A stretch of 21,717 nt of DNA from Cytidiella melzeri (GCA_022592445.1 JABYQR010000544.1:1-21717), one strand, 5' to 3'. Positions 7,686 to 17,924 are shown, numbered from the stretch's first letter. The notes: a model not told the origin generated them from the letters alone. Translations and numbers: made by a program.

Positions 7686-9838
7686 TTATTGTGGGGATGC
7701 CCGCGGTGGCGGAGGACGAATGTAGGATTGTTCGGCAGGGTATCTGTTTGTGCTAGCCCAAGGCGGAGGAGGAATCGGCCCTGACATTGAATGCTCATGA
7801 TTTTGAGGGGGTGGCATCATCTGATGTCCGCCCGAAGGTGGCTGATTCGGCGCAGACACCGGTATCAACTGATAAGGAGAGCCGTGTGGCGGCGGTGCAT
7901 GCATTTGTTGCTGAGGCTCGTAGTTCGGCGGCGCGCCGGTGCCAATGTGGTGGGTTGGCCCAGCTCCCGGTGGTCCTGGTGCTTGATGGTGCTCTCCGCC
8001 CTCCCCACCACTGCCCCGTGCGGACGCAGTCGATGCTCGCAGTGTCTGCAGGTCAATGGTCATGGGCTTGCCGTCTGCACCCACGGCCTTGTCGCGCTTG
8101 CGCATCAACTTCGCATAGTCTAAATCAATTAGCGTTAGTGCAGTTCGAGCCGGGTCGCCGATAGAATAAACCTACGCAAACCGCACGCGTTACACAAAGT
8201 CCTGGCACCGTCCGGGCCCCGTCGCCACTCCGGAGTCTCCCGAATGTTGCAGGAATGACACTTGCCAGGGGGAGTGGCTCGCTACGTATCATAAGAGACA
8301 TGTCAGAACGCGGATCGGACGTCGTGGCGCGATGACTTACACTTCGTTTTCTGTATTTACTCTTTGGCTGTCCTGGGGTGTTGGCACCCGAACTGGTTGC
8401 ACGCTTGCTCCGAATAATCTCCATGTCCTGCTCCGCCGTTGGCTGCAAGTAGTCCTGTCAACGGTGGTAACCCTAATGGGAGTCAGTCGCGTGACGCACC
8501 TCTGATTGCCCCGGCCCATCATCCTCTCGAGACATATCTTCCCATGGCCTTTTAGGAGTGCGAGCATCCTCAGAAAACGCACTCTGCGGCGCGTGCCCTT
8601 CTGGTGCTGTGATTCGCTTGAGCTCTTCCAACAACCGGACAACTGTTGACGCGAATTGAGTCATCTTGCGCAGCTCGTCTTGAGGTGGTTGGAACTGGGG
8701 TTGGCTTTGCGCTTCGCAACATGTCAGCTGGCTCGTCATATCCACACGCGCATCTCATACGTGCCATATTGATTAGCAAAGCTCCAAAGGGCATTGCAGT
8801 GGTGAACAATCTACGGGAGAACTATGAGCCCAAGGTTAAGTGCTAAAAGTAAAGGCGCGTACTTCAGTGATGATAGTGTCCTTAGAACCTCGCTCAGGGT
8901 CTGCAGCCGCCTGCGGGGGTGCGTTACGCGGTTCCACAGTCGCAGGCACGATCGGGGTGGTCCGGAGGTAATGGTCATATGCAGCTTGTCCAGGCGGAGG
9001 GACCTGTGGGTGTTGCCAGTGCTCATGAGGGGCAGGAGGTGGCGGGTACGAGTTGCTAGGCGGAGGTTGATGTTGGTGTTGGTGCGGAGCTGGCTGTTGC
9101 GGCACAGCATATCCTCTTGGAGGCATTTGAGGAGGATAAGGATACGCTGCGTTCGCAGGCGGGTACACAGGGGTCGGAGGGGAATGCTCAGATGATCCTT
9201 GCGGTGGGGGACCAGGGGCTGAATGGTATGAAGCAGAAGGGTGTTGAGGCTGCGGGTGGCTAGGGTTGCTAGACTATCAGACACACAGCATTAGCATTGC
9301 CGTGCTCCGCGACAGTGGGCACATAAGCAAAGGAACAACGGCTTACGTGGGGAGACCGTGCAGGAGCGGCGCTTACGGTCGAACTGGAGCGACCACGCTT
9401 TGAGGATGGGTGAGACGCGGAGTTCGAGCGAACATGACTTGGGGCAGTCCCGTCCGTGCCTTGAGGCGACTCTGATGGATACTGCAGCCCAACAGGCGCG
9501 TAGCCTCCGTCCGACTGCTTGCGGCTCGGTTTGTGGGACATTTTTACAGGGTCAGGAGGCGGAGGCATTGCTGAAGCATGCTGAGACGACGCGTTGTTGG
9601 CAGCCTGCGCGTTCCTAGACCAACCTGCGTGCTGGTGACGAGCCTGGTGGGTTGATTGGAGTGAGCCGTGCTCTGAGCTGTTTGGGACAGGCGTGCCCTC
9701 CTGTGGTGGTGGTTGTGTCGGGAAGTTCAAGTCCTTTATGGAAGGCAGGCGAAAGTCCCCTGTCATGGACTGCACGTTACCGGTCTGAGACTGTGAATGG
9801 GAAGCATAGGGAGAAACAAGAGTATGGGCAGTGGCCAT
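7686..9838 (-). CDS. GATA-type zinc finger transcription factor (NsdD-like finger)
   Basis: The model is spliced: exons 9838-9347, 9273-8863, 8810-8761, 8704-8500, 8454-8341, 8281-8176 and 8119-7686 give 1812 nt, 603 residues plus TAA. The introns (73, 52, 56, 45, 59, 56 nt) all start GT and end AG; most have clear branch sites, such as CACTAAC before the last acceptor. The zinc finger (residues ~432-470) is C-X2-C-X18-C-X2-C with [20 protein letters not shown], then [11 protein letters not shown], and is split by the last intron after the Cys-Gly-Leu. Around it are an N-terminal LPSIKDLNF motif, long Pro/Gln/His-rich regions, a helical segment ([11 protein letters not shown], residues ~340-350), a basic KSKYRKRSR stretch just before the finger and a Pro-rich C-terminus. 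Such fingers bind GATA sites in the nucleus; fungal relatives control development, light or nitrogen responses. The ATG at 9838 has a strong context (GCCATGG). The frame stays open to 9925, but the codon used there as a start was not confirmed as ATG. The exon 3 to 4 junction uses an AAAG acceptor and is the least certain. Confidence 0.88.
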
Positions 9839-11289
9839 GGCGGAAGTGGTTCGCGGCAAGAGCAAAGCAGCCTGAACGAGATGGGCACGAGAGGGAGTAT
9901 CTTGTACTCGTATCTCCCGATACACCCGGATCTCTCGAGGAGAATCTGAGGGTGCGCGGTGCAGACCGTGCCTACGCGGTACAATGTAACAGTGAACGTA
10001 AGCGAGATGATAGTGGGGAAAAGGACGACTCGCTGCCTACACACGGTCTGAGTGCTGTACGAGACTCACCCCAGTGCTGGCCTGCTCGACTGCTTGGGCA
10101 CGAACCTCGGGTGTGGTAACGAGGAGAAAAGGGCCAGAAAGGAGGAACGAAGGCGCAGCTATACAAATCCGAAACTGATCTCGGGCGGAGATTCAAGTTG
10201 GGTCGCCGAACATCACCCAGCTCTGCGGCTCTGCCCTCCACCGCCCCTGTGTCCGCCAAGGCTTCAGGAGAAGGCTGCGACGACGCCTGCTCTAGCTAAG
10301 CAGACGACGACGAGCAGCTCCCGCTTTTTGTCTTTATTTCTGCTGCAGGAAACACACGACAAGGAGTGAGATCTCAACGATCATCGGCATGGTCCAATCT
10401 CGAGAACTGCCCTGCGGGAATCTCTCTCCCGATGCAAGAGATCACTGTCCATTGCAATTATGTAAATCGTGTCCTGCGGCGAATCCGCGGCCAGCACACG
10501 AGGCTACTCATCGCCCAATTGCCCCCGACAACGCCCGCCACATCGCTCCGACGCCCGACAGCATGCCGCCGCCACCGCCGCCGCCATCCCGCTCCGACCC
10601 TTGCCGACCGGGGAGCACCGCCTGCGCAGCTCCCAGTGGCCACCTGCTCGTCATCGTTCCCCCAAGTCTGGATGTAGAATGCAAAGTCAGCAAAAAGTCC
10701 CGATCAAGGGGCGATACGACGATCAGATACGTGCCTATAAGGAGCCGTACGATCCCTCCGCCGGTGGATCTGACAGTCGTGGGCCACTTTCTGCGGTCCG
10801 TCCCGCATTAACCGGCTCATGAGATGCCATCATAACGACCAGTACGGCCCCTAATCGGCGAAGGATCTGGGGGTTTCTCTCACCCTTGAATTCAAGAAGA
10901 ATCAAGTCAGATATCTTAGATCATCAGTCCTATCGAGCTATTGTCCTCCCGCCCTCGCGCCCACCATCAATCGCGCGCGGAGAGACGTCCCCGCTCCCGC
11001 GCTCGCTGTCTACAACGATGAGCGCTGTATGGCATAGGTCCATGGCTTCCCCCTCGATTCAGTTCATTATATTTTAGATAATTAAGTGTGTAGAATACAA
11101 TTATGAAGTCTGTTTGTATTAATTGTTGATAGATCTCTCATTGTAGCCAGATCTGTAGTGGCCACAATGTTGTCTGGCCCTCTGTATATACATGTTTATT
11201 CCATTGATTTTAGGTACATATGTGTTGTAGTGGTGAAAATGCCATGTTATTTGAGACAAAGGTAAAGGTGCTATGTGACATTGAACATG
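9839..11289. other. Upstream region of the GATA gene, no supported gene
   Basis: The part up to about 10900 is GC-rich and should contain the promoter and 5' leader of the GATA gene. It includes a short GCC-rich low-complexity run near 10563-10590 that produces poly-Pro open frames. From about 11040 the DNA turns AT-rich. No open frame has a recognisable domain; 10389-10811 (+) is discussed under rejected items. Confidence 0.5.
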
Positions 11290-11435
11290 GTGGAGGGTAG
11301 AGATGGGTGACCACACATGGGATCATCTTGCAAAATGAACCGTACATACAGTTGAAAGTGTTTCCCCATGTATATAGACATATAATGACGTGCCCGATTG
11401 GTGAAATAGTGGTTGGGCCAATTGCAGTGTACCTG
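11290..11435 (+). repeat. Left arm of a 146-bp inverted repeat
   Basis: It matches the reverse complement of 11827-11972 end to end without gaps, with 28 mismatches by hand count (about 81% identity), of which 23 are transitions. The arms end sharply at both sides. No terminal motif of a known superfamily was recognised. Confidence 0.85.
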
Positions 11436-11826
11436 ATCCCCTTCACCTCCCTTTGGGCTGGGTCCTTGTACATCCTGGTCTTCCTGATGGCATCTTCATG
11501 TATCTAGAGCTGTGGGGCTTCAATCCCCTTCAAACAAAATAATGCACATACTGTATCATGTATGTTAAACACTATTCTGAATGAATTCTACAGTCCCCAG
11601 CCTGTAGGTACCTCCGAAGGCTGATATGGGCTTGGGAGCATATTGATTTTGTCTTTTCGCACCTTTGTAGCATCCTAGAAGCATAAGCATTAGTGGCAGG
11701 GGAATGTCACACCTTGTACTACTGCTTTTCAGGGTGCTCTAGGCAACTGGATACATGCACCAAGACCTCACTCAATGGTTATGCGGTGGGAGGGCACTTT
11801 GTACCTTTTGAAAGGCAGGAGAGTAG
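11436..11826. other. Spacer between the inverted arms, no gene recognised
   Basis: This 391-bp AT-leaning spacer contains no convincing open frame. With the arms it makes a 683-bp unit, the size expected of a non-autonomous inverted-repeat element, but no transposase fragment or target duplication was found. Confidence 0.5.
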
Positions 11827-11972
11827 CAGGTACCCTGCAATTGGCCCAACTGCCATTTTGCCAATTGGGCACATCATTACATGTCTGTAAACATGGAGAA
11901 ACACATTCAATCAAGTGTACAAATTATCTTACAAGATGATCCTATGTGTGGCCATCCATTTCTACCCTCCAC
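11827..11972 (-). repeat. Right arm of the 146-bp inverted repeat
   Basis: It is the reverse-complement partner of 11290-11435, equal in length with no indels. The mismatches are mostly C/T and G/A, the pattern expected from methyl-cytosine deamination or an RIP-like process acting after the two arms were identical. Confidence 0.85.
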
Positions 11973-12439
11973 TACAGCACAGGGGTGAACTGGATGAACT
12001 TGAAATACGCGCGGTGTTTCGCAAAAATTGTCAAACACCAGATATACCATACGTAGTGTAGGTACAATTTGTTATACAGTAATGAAACTTGTGGATTGGT
12101 AATAAAAAATGAGCCAAGTTCTATGCTGTTCAGTATAGCCCAGCCTACTGTGTTCTGTGGCAAGGTCTGTGCCGCAGTTCACCTCCCATGTTGTCTATCA
12201 TGGACGAGCTGAGCCAGGAAACCACGACAAAGCTTCACATCCTTTGTAGCCTCTTATCTTCACTTTCCCACTCTATTCCAGATGGTAGAGATTATTACGG
12301 CTTCAAAGGATTCACCCCCAGTTGCGCCGCAATCAATGACTATGGTGAGGAAGGAGCACTCAATCATGCTATGAAGATTGTGTTTTGCCCTCGAGGGCGT
12401 CAGAAAGATATGATTGTTTTCAAGTAGCAAGGTCCGGGG
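11973..12439. other. Region between the inverted repeat and the hAT relic
   Basis: It contains one 79-residue open frame (12188-12427, +) beginning ATGTTG at 12188. It could be a decayed N-terminal part of the hAT transposase downstream, but I recognise no motif in it. Otherwise AT-rich without structure. Confidence 0.35.
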
Positions 12440-14100
12440 CTTATAGCAGTTGTCTACACACTCAAGAAATACCTCACCCATTTTCCGATGTCCGCAATCT
12501 TGCTCAAGTGGGTTGACGACCTGACTGAGGCTGCCAAGGCTGCGAGTTTTTTTCCGGAGATTGTCATATGCAAACACACACTTACGCGAGAAATGTAAGG
12601 ACCTTAATATCAAGACAGGTCTCACATCCTTTGGAAAGACGTGTTTCTCAACAGTTTACATCTCCGGCTGCTCACTCCATACAAACATGCCTGCAATCAA
12701 GGTGTTGTGCAAGTCAAAAACTGTCAAACTCAAGGTGAGAGTGTGAAGCCATAGTACAGCAATAGCTTTCGCTCACCTCGGTCTATGTAGGCATTCCATG
12801 AAAATGTTGTCAATGGCTTCGCAAACAGTGCATTTAGTGCCAAGCTAGAGGAACTATTGGTAATATTAGCCCCCGGTGCCAAGGCCACAATGTGTCTCAA
12901 ATTGACACATTCTACCATATCTGATGTCTACGTTTTCTGGCTTGCAACCCTGGCTGAGCTGCACGACATAATCACAGAATCTCACATTTCAATGCTCAAC
13001 GGAGTGCCAAAAACATTTGGCGCATCTCCAATTTTAGATGGAAGGCAATAATAGAACAAGCACCCCACAATGTATACCACACTGGCTTCATTCTTGATCC
13101 GCATGTGTAAAGGTCGACCATTCTAACCTGCCGACGTAGCTCAACTCACATTTTTAATACTAAGGTTATGGAAAATCCGACATTCTTCTTCAGGCCAATG
13201 CCAACCCTCTTGCAATTCCGCCTATGAGGCTTGGTCCTTCACGGCAAGTACCAGCCTCTACCGTAAATCTTCCAGATCCAGTCCAACAAGCAGGAAGGTT
13301 CTTGCTTGATTTGCTACGCATCGAATACAATGACCGCAAAGGACCCATTTGCGGACTGAGGGAAGACGTCGCTGTTGAATTACTAAAGGCCCCGGTTGGC
13401 AAATACTACCGAGGTGAGGCACCATTAAATTGTCCTGTAATGCCGGAAGAAGGACCACACGAGTGGTGGGAGAAATTAAATCAAGATTGCTCTGAGGTCA
13501 CTCAGCCTATTGCAGTACGTACATCTATTGCCATCTCACAAAACATTGGTCGCCTGATCACCTCGCTATGAGCAGCAACTGGCCACATTTGTCATGGGTC
13601 TCACGCCAAACTCCATGAGCAACAAACGTACAGTGTCATACTTTACATGGCAGAACTCTCACCTTTGTGGTGCACAGAAGGTTTCCACGCTGGTTTGTTT
13701 GGCCCAGATCCAGCAGTGGGAGAAGAATGAAGATCCAGTGAGCATTATGAATTGATCCCTCACCTTTGTACTGATGCGCACACAGAGCACATGCAAAGTG
13801 AGGCACCCCACAGTCAGGTTCCGCAACCACAACTTTGCTCTTTGTATGCAACAGAATAGGCCCATGAGAGATCCTAACCAGGATGTTGGGCACGAGGATG
13901 AGAAAGCAGACAAAGCTGAGAGCAACAGCTCGGCAGACAGCGAGGGGGCATTCAATTATGACGGGCTCAACAATGAAGATGCAAAAGGTGCACCAAGGGA
14001 CTTGTGGGGAGCCAGCCAACCAACCCGACAATACAACAGTGAACCAGGCAATAGATTTGTTGTCAGCGAGGTGGCTGACCTTCAGTCACTCGCACTTTGA
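12440..14100 (+). pseudogene. Decayed hAT-superfamily transposase with intron remains
   Basis: Seen on + in several frames: LREKCKDLNIKTG...FSTVY (from about 12582); KATMCLKLTHSTISDVYVFW (12890-12950); QAPHNVYHTGFILDP (about 13056-13100); DILLQANANPLAIPP (about 13178-13222); a WWEKLNQ block (about 13468); and LTPNSMSNKRTVSYFTW (about 13597-13650). The last blocks resemble the hAT C-terminal dimerisation region. GT...AG segments join the pieces in phase: 12735-12790 (56 nt), 13515-13575 (61 nt) and 13738-13785 (48 nt). The final exon (13786-14100) starts with a VRHPTVRFR motif and ends in an acidic tail. Frame breaks near 12573, 13030 and 13105, some perhaps unrecognised introns, mean no intact protein is made. 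Known: hAT transposases cut and paste DNA through an RNase H-like domain. Assignment rests on remembered motifs, not on a search. Confidence 0.65.
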
Positions 14101-14225
14101 AATTTGCTTTCTGATACACCTCTAGTAGTAGCAAAATCATTTCAGCCAGTCCCAATTATCCAAGGGGGCCCGCCGCGTAGGTTACAAGAGTCTGACTACA
14201 CTATGTAGAGCATCCAATAAACCTA
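14101..14225. other. Short gap with a GC-rich motif before the LTR of copia element 2
   Basis: A GC-rich CCAAGGGGGCCCGCCGC (14160-14176) lies in otherwise AT-rich DNA and nearly matches the reverse complement of 5136-5153. It could be a transposon terminus. The five bases ACCTA (14221-14225) directly precede the proposed LTR and would be the target duplication. Confidence 0.4.
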
Positions 14226-14700
14226 TGTTACTTATGTGAGTTAATAACCAATTATTTACAGTATAGAACTAGCACGAGCAGAATTCATAACATTATTAAC
14301 GTGAAAAACTACCTCAAAACAGTTTATCCCCGTGCTGTACTCTCCACCATACTCAAGGTATACATTGGGAAAATAACAAAAAAAAATGCTATTAGTTTGC
14401 CTACAATATAATACTTGAAGGAATAAAAATCAGTTTATAAATATTTATCTTGGACCTAACGAGTTAATAATGCCCCATGCTCAATTTCACATTGCATTAT
14501 TGCGCAATGCTGTATGCCCGCCTGTAGTTTGTTCGACTATATTAAATTAGACGCTTAACGTACGAGCACTGTAGTTACCGTATATAAGACTTACTCCGAT
14601 CAATGCAACGATACGCACTTTTGATCCCCGACTCCCACTGTGTGATCCCTCTCAATCTTGCTCTCTCAACGCTTTCCTCTACTTGCATAGCCTTCTAACA
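14226..14700 (+). repeat. Putative 5' LTR of copia element 2
   Basis: The right end is well fixed: TAACA at 14696-14700 directly precedes the primer binding site. The left end is proposed at TGTTA (14226-14230), which forms a perfect 5-bp inverted terminus with TAACA and gives a 475-bp AT-rich LTR. TATATAAG at 14581-14588 would place the transcription start about 90 bases before the LTR end, giving a short R-U5. No second LTR is visible for comparison. Confidence 0.55.
14581..14588 (+). promoter_or_regulatory. TATA box in the LTR of copia element 2
   Basis: TATATAAG is followed by a CT-rich stretch with the likely transcription start (about 14610-14660). Position within the LTR and distance to the primer site fit a U3 promoter. 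Confidence 0.5.
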
Positions 14701-14715
14701 GGTTATGAGCCCCGG
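14701..14715 (+). other. Primer binding site, matching the anticodon arm of initiator tRNA-Met
   Basis: GGTTATGAGCCCCGG begins right after the LTR end CA. Its reverse complement contains GGGCTCATAACC, the anticodon stem-loop sequence of eukaryotic initiator tRNA-Met (anticodon CAT). Known: Drosophila copia primes from an internal half of initiator tRNA-Met in the same way. Inferred: this element uses a half-tRNA primer rather than the tRNA 3' end. Confidence 0.7.
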
Positions 14716-14768
14716 ATAAGCTCTTTACCTAACTCATACTACTCTCTGCACTCACTGCCCACCAGTTG

Positions 14769-16535
14769 ATGAGCTCTGATCCCACTGATCAGCCTCAACC
14801 TCGTCGTTCTACGCGCGAACAACACCAAACCAATTTTCTTCGAGGCACTATCCCTCGTACTACACGCAGAAGACGTACCCCCGTCTTCACTCCTACTCCA
14901 ACTCCTCCTCCTGCTTCTACTCCTCCTCAACAACCTCCAATGTCTTCCGCTTCTTGTGCTGGTACCCCAGGTCCTGCACCTTCTGCTGCACCTTCCGACC
15001 ACGCCCCCAACGTCCCTACTACCTCAGCTGTCGTCGACCATCCCACTGCCCGTATCACGGCATCACGACGAGTCTCAGCACCCCCCTCTGATCGCTGTTG
15101 CACTCCATTTGACACACTCCGCGACGACTTTGCCCGTTGTCACCCCACTAAGTCATCGTCAGACAATAGCGACGATCCTATGGACGACAACGAGGTGCAC
15201 GAAAGGCGAAGGGGCAAACTGCCCAGAGCTCATCGTGCACCTTCCCCCTCGCCATCTGGCCCTACTGACTCCGCGCGAGCGGTGTTGTCCCTCCTTTCCG
15301 TGCCTCCAAAGCACAATGTGGAGTATACTATGTCGCTTAGCGACGTCCACAAAGCCTTCGCAGACGTTGGCAAACTCACAGGTCCCGATACCTGGCCGAT
15401 GTGGGAATTCCGCGTCGATACTGCGATGTCGACCATCGTCGACTTCTACAGCTACAGGGGTGGTCTGACTATCCCTCAAGAGGTGCAACGGGCCGTCTTC
15501 AACGTCCTGGCAGGACACATCGCAGACTCTGTGATGGCGAACTATCTCAATGAGACTGCGCCTCACAGACTGATGGAGAAACTCTCCAAACGTTTTGAAC
15601 CGACTTCCACTATGTCGGACGCGAACAAAATTTTCCAACTTTTCTCCCTCCGCCGTCCTGTCCACGAAATGGACAAACTACTCGACGATGCGCACAATCT
15701 TTACTCAATGATTCTTTCCAAGGGGATTGAATTCCCTCAACACATCTTCTACTCCGCCCTCGTCGGCATCATCCCCCCCGCCTATGCTCATACTCGCGCT
15801 AGCTACGAGGCTGGCGTGCGTTCTCGTACTCCTGCGGGCGAGAAGTACAACTACAACCCTATCTCGCTGAGTGTCGAGCTCCGCCGCAACTTCCATAGTT
15901 GGCGACTCGCTCATCCACTTGACCGCTCTCGGTCCAAGGGTTTGTCAACCCTCGTCCCTCGCAATAGGCCCGCTGGTGGATCTTCCGCCGCGTCGCCAGC
16001 AGTCAACAAACGTGTCGAACGTCTGGCGAAAGCCACTTCCTCCGCTTGTGCGGCCGCCGCTCCTTACTCTAAGGAGAAGTCCGTCCGTGACACTTCAAAG
16101 ATGAAGTGTTACAACTGCAACGAGACAGGCCACACGACACCTACTTGCCCTTCGCCCTGGACAGAGAAGTCCAAGGAGGCGATGAAGAGGAAGGGAATTA
16201 CCCGGAAGTCCGTCGCTGCTGGCGCCAAGGGCAAAGCTGCCACTGCCGCCGCTGTTGTCACTACTCCTGCTGTCGCTGGTCCGTCAACCACTACTCCTCG
16301 TCGCAACCAGAGCGCGTGGGTGTTGGCTCTCTCTGAGTCCGACGTCACTATGCACGTAAGTACTTCGCTTACTACTATTACTTTTCCTACTCTACTTCTG
16401 CTGTATGCTACTTCGTCAACAGACGAGTCGGTACATATTCTTGATACTGGCGCGACTATACACTGTACGCCGAATCAAGACTTACTTTTCAATGTCCACT
16501 CTGTACCAACTATTGTACTGACTGTTGCCAACTGA
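14769..16535 (+). pseudogene. gag: Copia element 2 Gag and protease
   Basis: The ATG at 14769 is the first in the frame after the leader (the codon before it is TTG). Residues ~1-180 are Pro/Ser/Thr/Arg-rich and disordered-looking. From about residue 185 comes a copia Gag core (LTGPDTWPMWEFRVDTAM, then a helical region to about 380). A CCHC knuckle CYNCNETGHTTPTC is at residues 447-460 (bases 16107-16148), after a Ser/Lys-rich stretch. Protease starts with LDTGA, Asp at residue 559. TGA at 16533-16535 then interrupts a frame that continues unchanged into integrase, so it is an acquired nonsense codon. A GTAAGT...CAACAG segment at 16356-16422 between Gag and protease could be an intron. GC falls from about 60% to about 40% near 16350. 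Confidence 0.85.
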
Positions 16536-17090
16536 GAACAACTAGTTTTGAAACTCGCTGGTGACATGGTACTCAAGGTGGAACAGGAAAGTGGTAAGCT
16601 TACTGAACTCTTGCTAAAGAACATCTACTTCAACTCAACTCTACCTTTCACTTTAATCAGCGTTGGAAAACTCGACTCTGATTATCGGTTTACGTTCTGT
16701 CATGGACTTTGTACTATATACGACTCAAACTCAACTTGTGTGGCTGTTGTTAGAAAATCAAACGATTTATACACGCTATCATCAACTCGAGTGACTTCTT
16801 TAGCAAGCGTGCATAGAACTGGCATTACTCTACTTGAACTACATAAAAAACTCGGTCATCTCAGTTACTTCATGATCAAGAAACTACTTCAAACTTCGTC
16901 AATCATTACTGATCATATAACTGACCATACTGAAACTCCGTGCGAGGATTGTTTACTTAACAATATCCATTGCAATACCGTACCTAAACTTCGTTCTTCA
17001 TCGTTAGCTGAAGCTTTCGGAGATCTCTTCCATGTTGATATCTTTGGGCCTCTACCCACAGCGTCGATTACTGGTAAACATAAATACTGA
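16536..17090 (+). pseudogene. pol: Copia element 2 protease end and integrase zinc-binding domain
   Basis: Same frame as the Gag-protease segment, between two nonsense codons. It includes LLKNIYFNSTLPFTLISVGK (protease end and linker). The integrase HHCC domain follows (LHKKLGHLS, later CEDCLLN), then the start of the integrase core with the first catalytic Asp in FHVDIFGPL (codon at 17037). It ends with KY-TGA at 17088-17090; family context (KYWLTIVDD) indicates TGG to TGA. Confidence 0.85.
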
Positions 17091-17924
17091 TTGACTATTG
17101 TCGACGATGCTACTAGATGGTTAGTACTTGCACCACTAGTTACTAAAGATGACGCCTATACTCAATGGGTCATTTTCTCTACTGAACTTTTGACACAATA
17201 TGGTATTCGTGTCAAGATACTTCAAGCCAATAACAACGGTGTCTTTACCAGTAAAGCTATGACTGCTTACTTGAAAACTCAAGGAACTATACTACGTCTT
17301 ACTGTACATGATACTCCTCAGCAAAACAGTGTTGCTGAGCGTGTACATCAAACTATTATGAACTTGATTCGAGTAAACCTGCATACTGCATCTTTACCAA
17401 ATCAACTATGGTGGTACGCTGCATTATACGCGATGTATGTGTACAATCGTTCTCCTCGTACTATACTTAACTACAAAACTCCTTACTTTAAGCGATATGG
17501 CACAGATGCTAACCTTGATGGACTTCAAGTCTTCGGTCAGCCGTGCATTGTATACAACAAATATCGCACAAATAAACTAGCATCTAAGGGTAAAAGGGGA
17601 GTCTGGATAGGCTTCGCTGAACACTCTAAAGGTCACTACGTTTACTTTGGACAACATGTCGGAGTTGAACGTAACTTGCAATTTGTTGACTCTACAATAC
17701 AAATTGAAGGGGAGAAAGAACCAAATGTCAAAAAACTTACTACTGGAAAACAACTTGAACTCGAGGACAACCCTCACATAGAACCTGTCAAGAACACAAC
17801 CAAACTCTATGAAGAGCGAGGAAGTGACGACAGGGATGGAGGAACGACGAGCGGACTCGCGTGGACGATGACGACAAGGAAGATGATGATGATGATGGAG
17901 AGACAACGACGAGGGAGCAGCTAA
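17091..17924 (+). pseudogene. pol: Copia element 2 integrase core and C-terminal region, catalytic Asp lost
   Basis: This continues in the same frame after the TGA. It begins LTIVDDATRW. The second catalytic Asp position is Asn (AAT, 17229-17231, within QANNNG where SDNGG-like sequence is expected). The third, Glu (GAG 17337-17339 in VAERVHQ), is present with the usual 35-residue spacing. Later come NRSPR and VWIGFAEHSKGHYVY blocks. From about 17820 an adjacent frame gives the acidic linker usual before RT, so a small indel is present. The segment ends at the gypsy LTR. Confidence 0.85.

Noticed and set aside
10389..10811. 140-residue Pro-rich open frame on + upstream of the GATA gene.
   Set aside because: Three overlapping frames are open at once because the DNA is GC-rich with GCC runs; no family resemblance or intron signals.
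11307..11507. 66-residue open frame covering the left inverted arm.
   Set aside because: The partner arm does not keep an equivalent frame, and the mismatches between arms show no codon-position bias that I could see.
17881..17897. GAT trinucleotide run as a microsatellite.
   Set aside because: It encodes the acidic Asp-rich linker usual before copia RT, so it needs no separate explanation.
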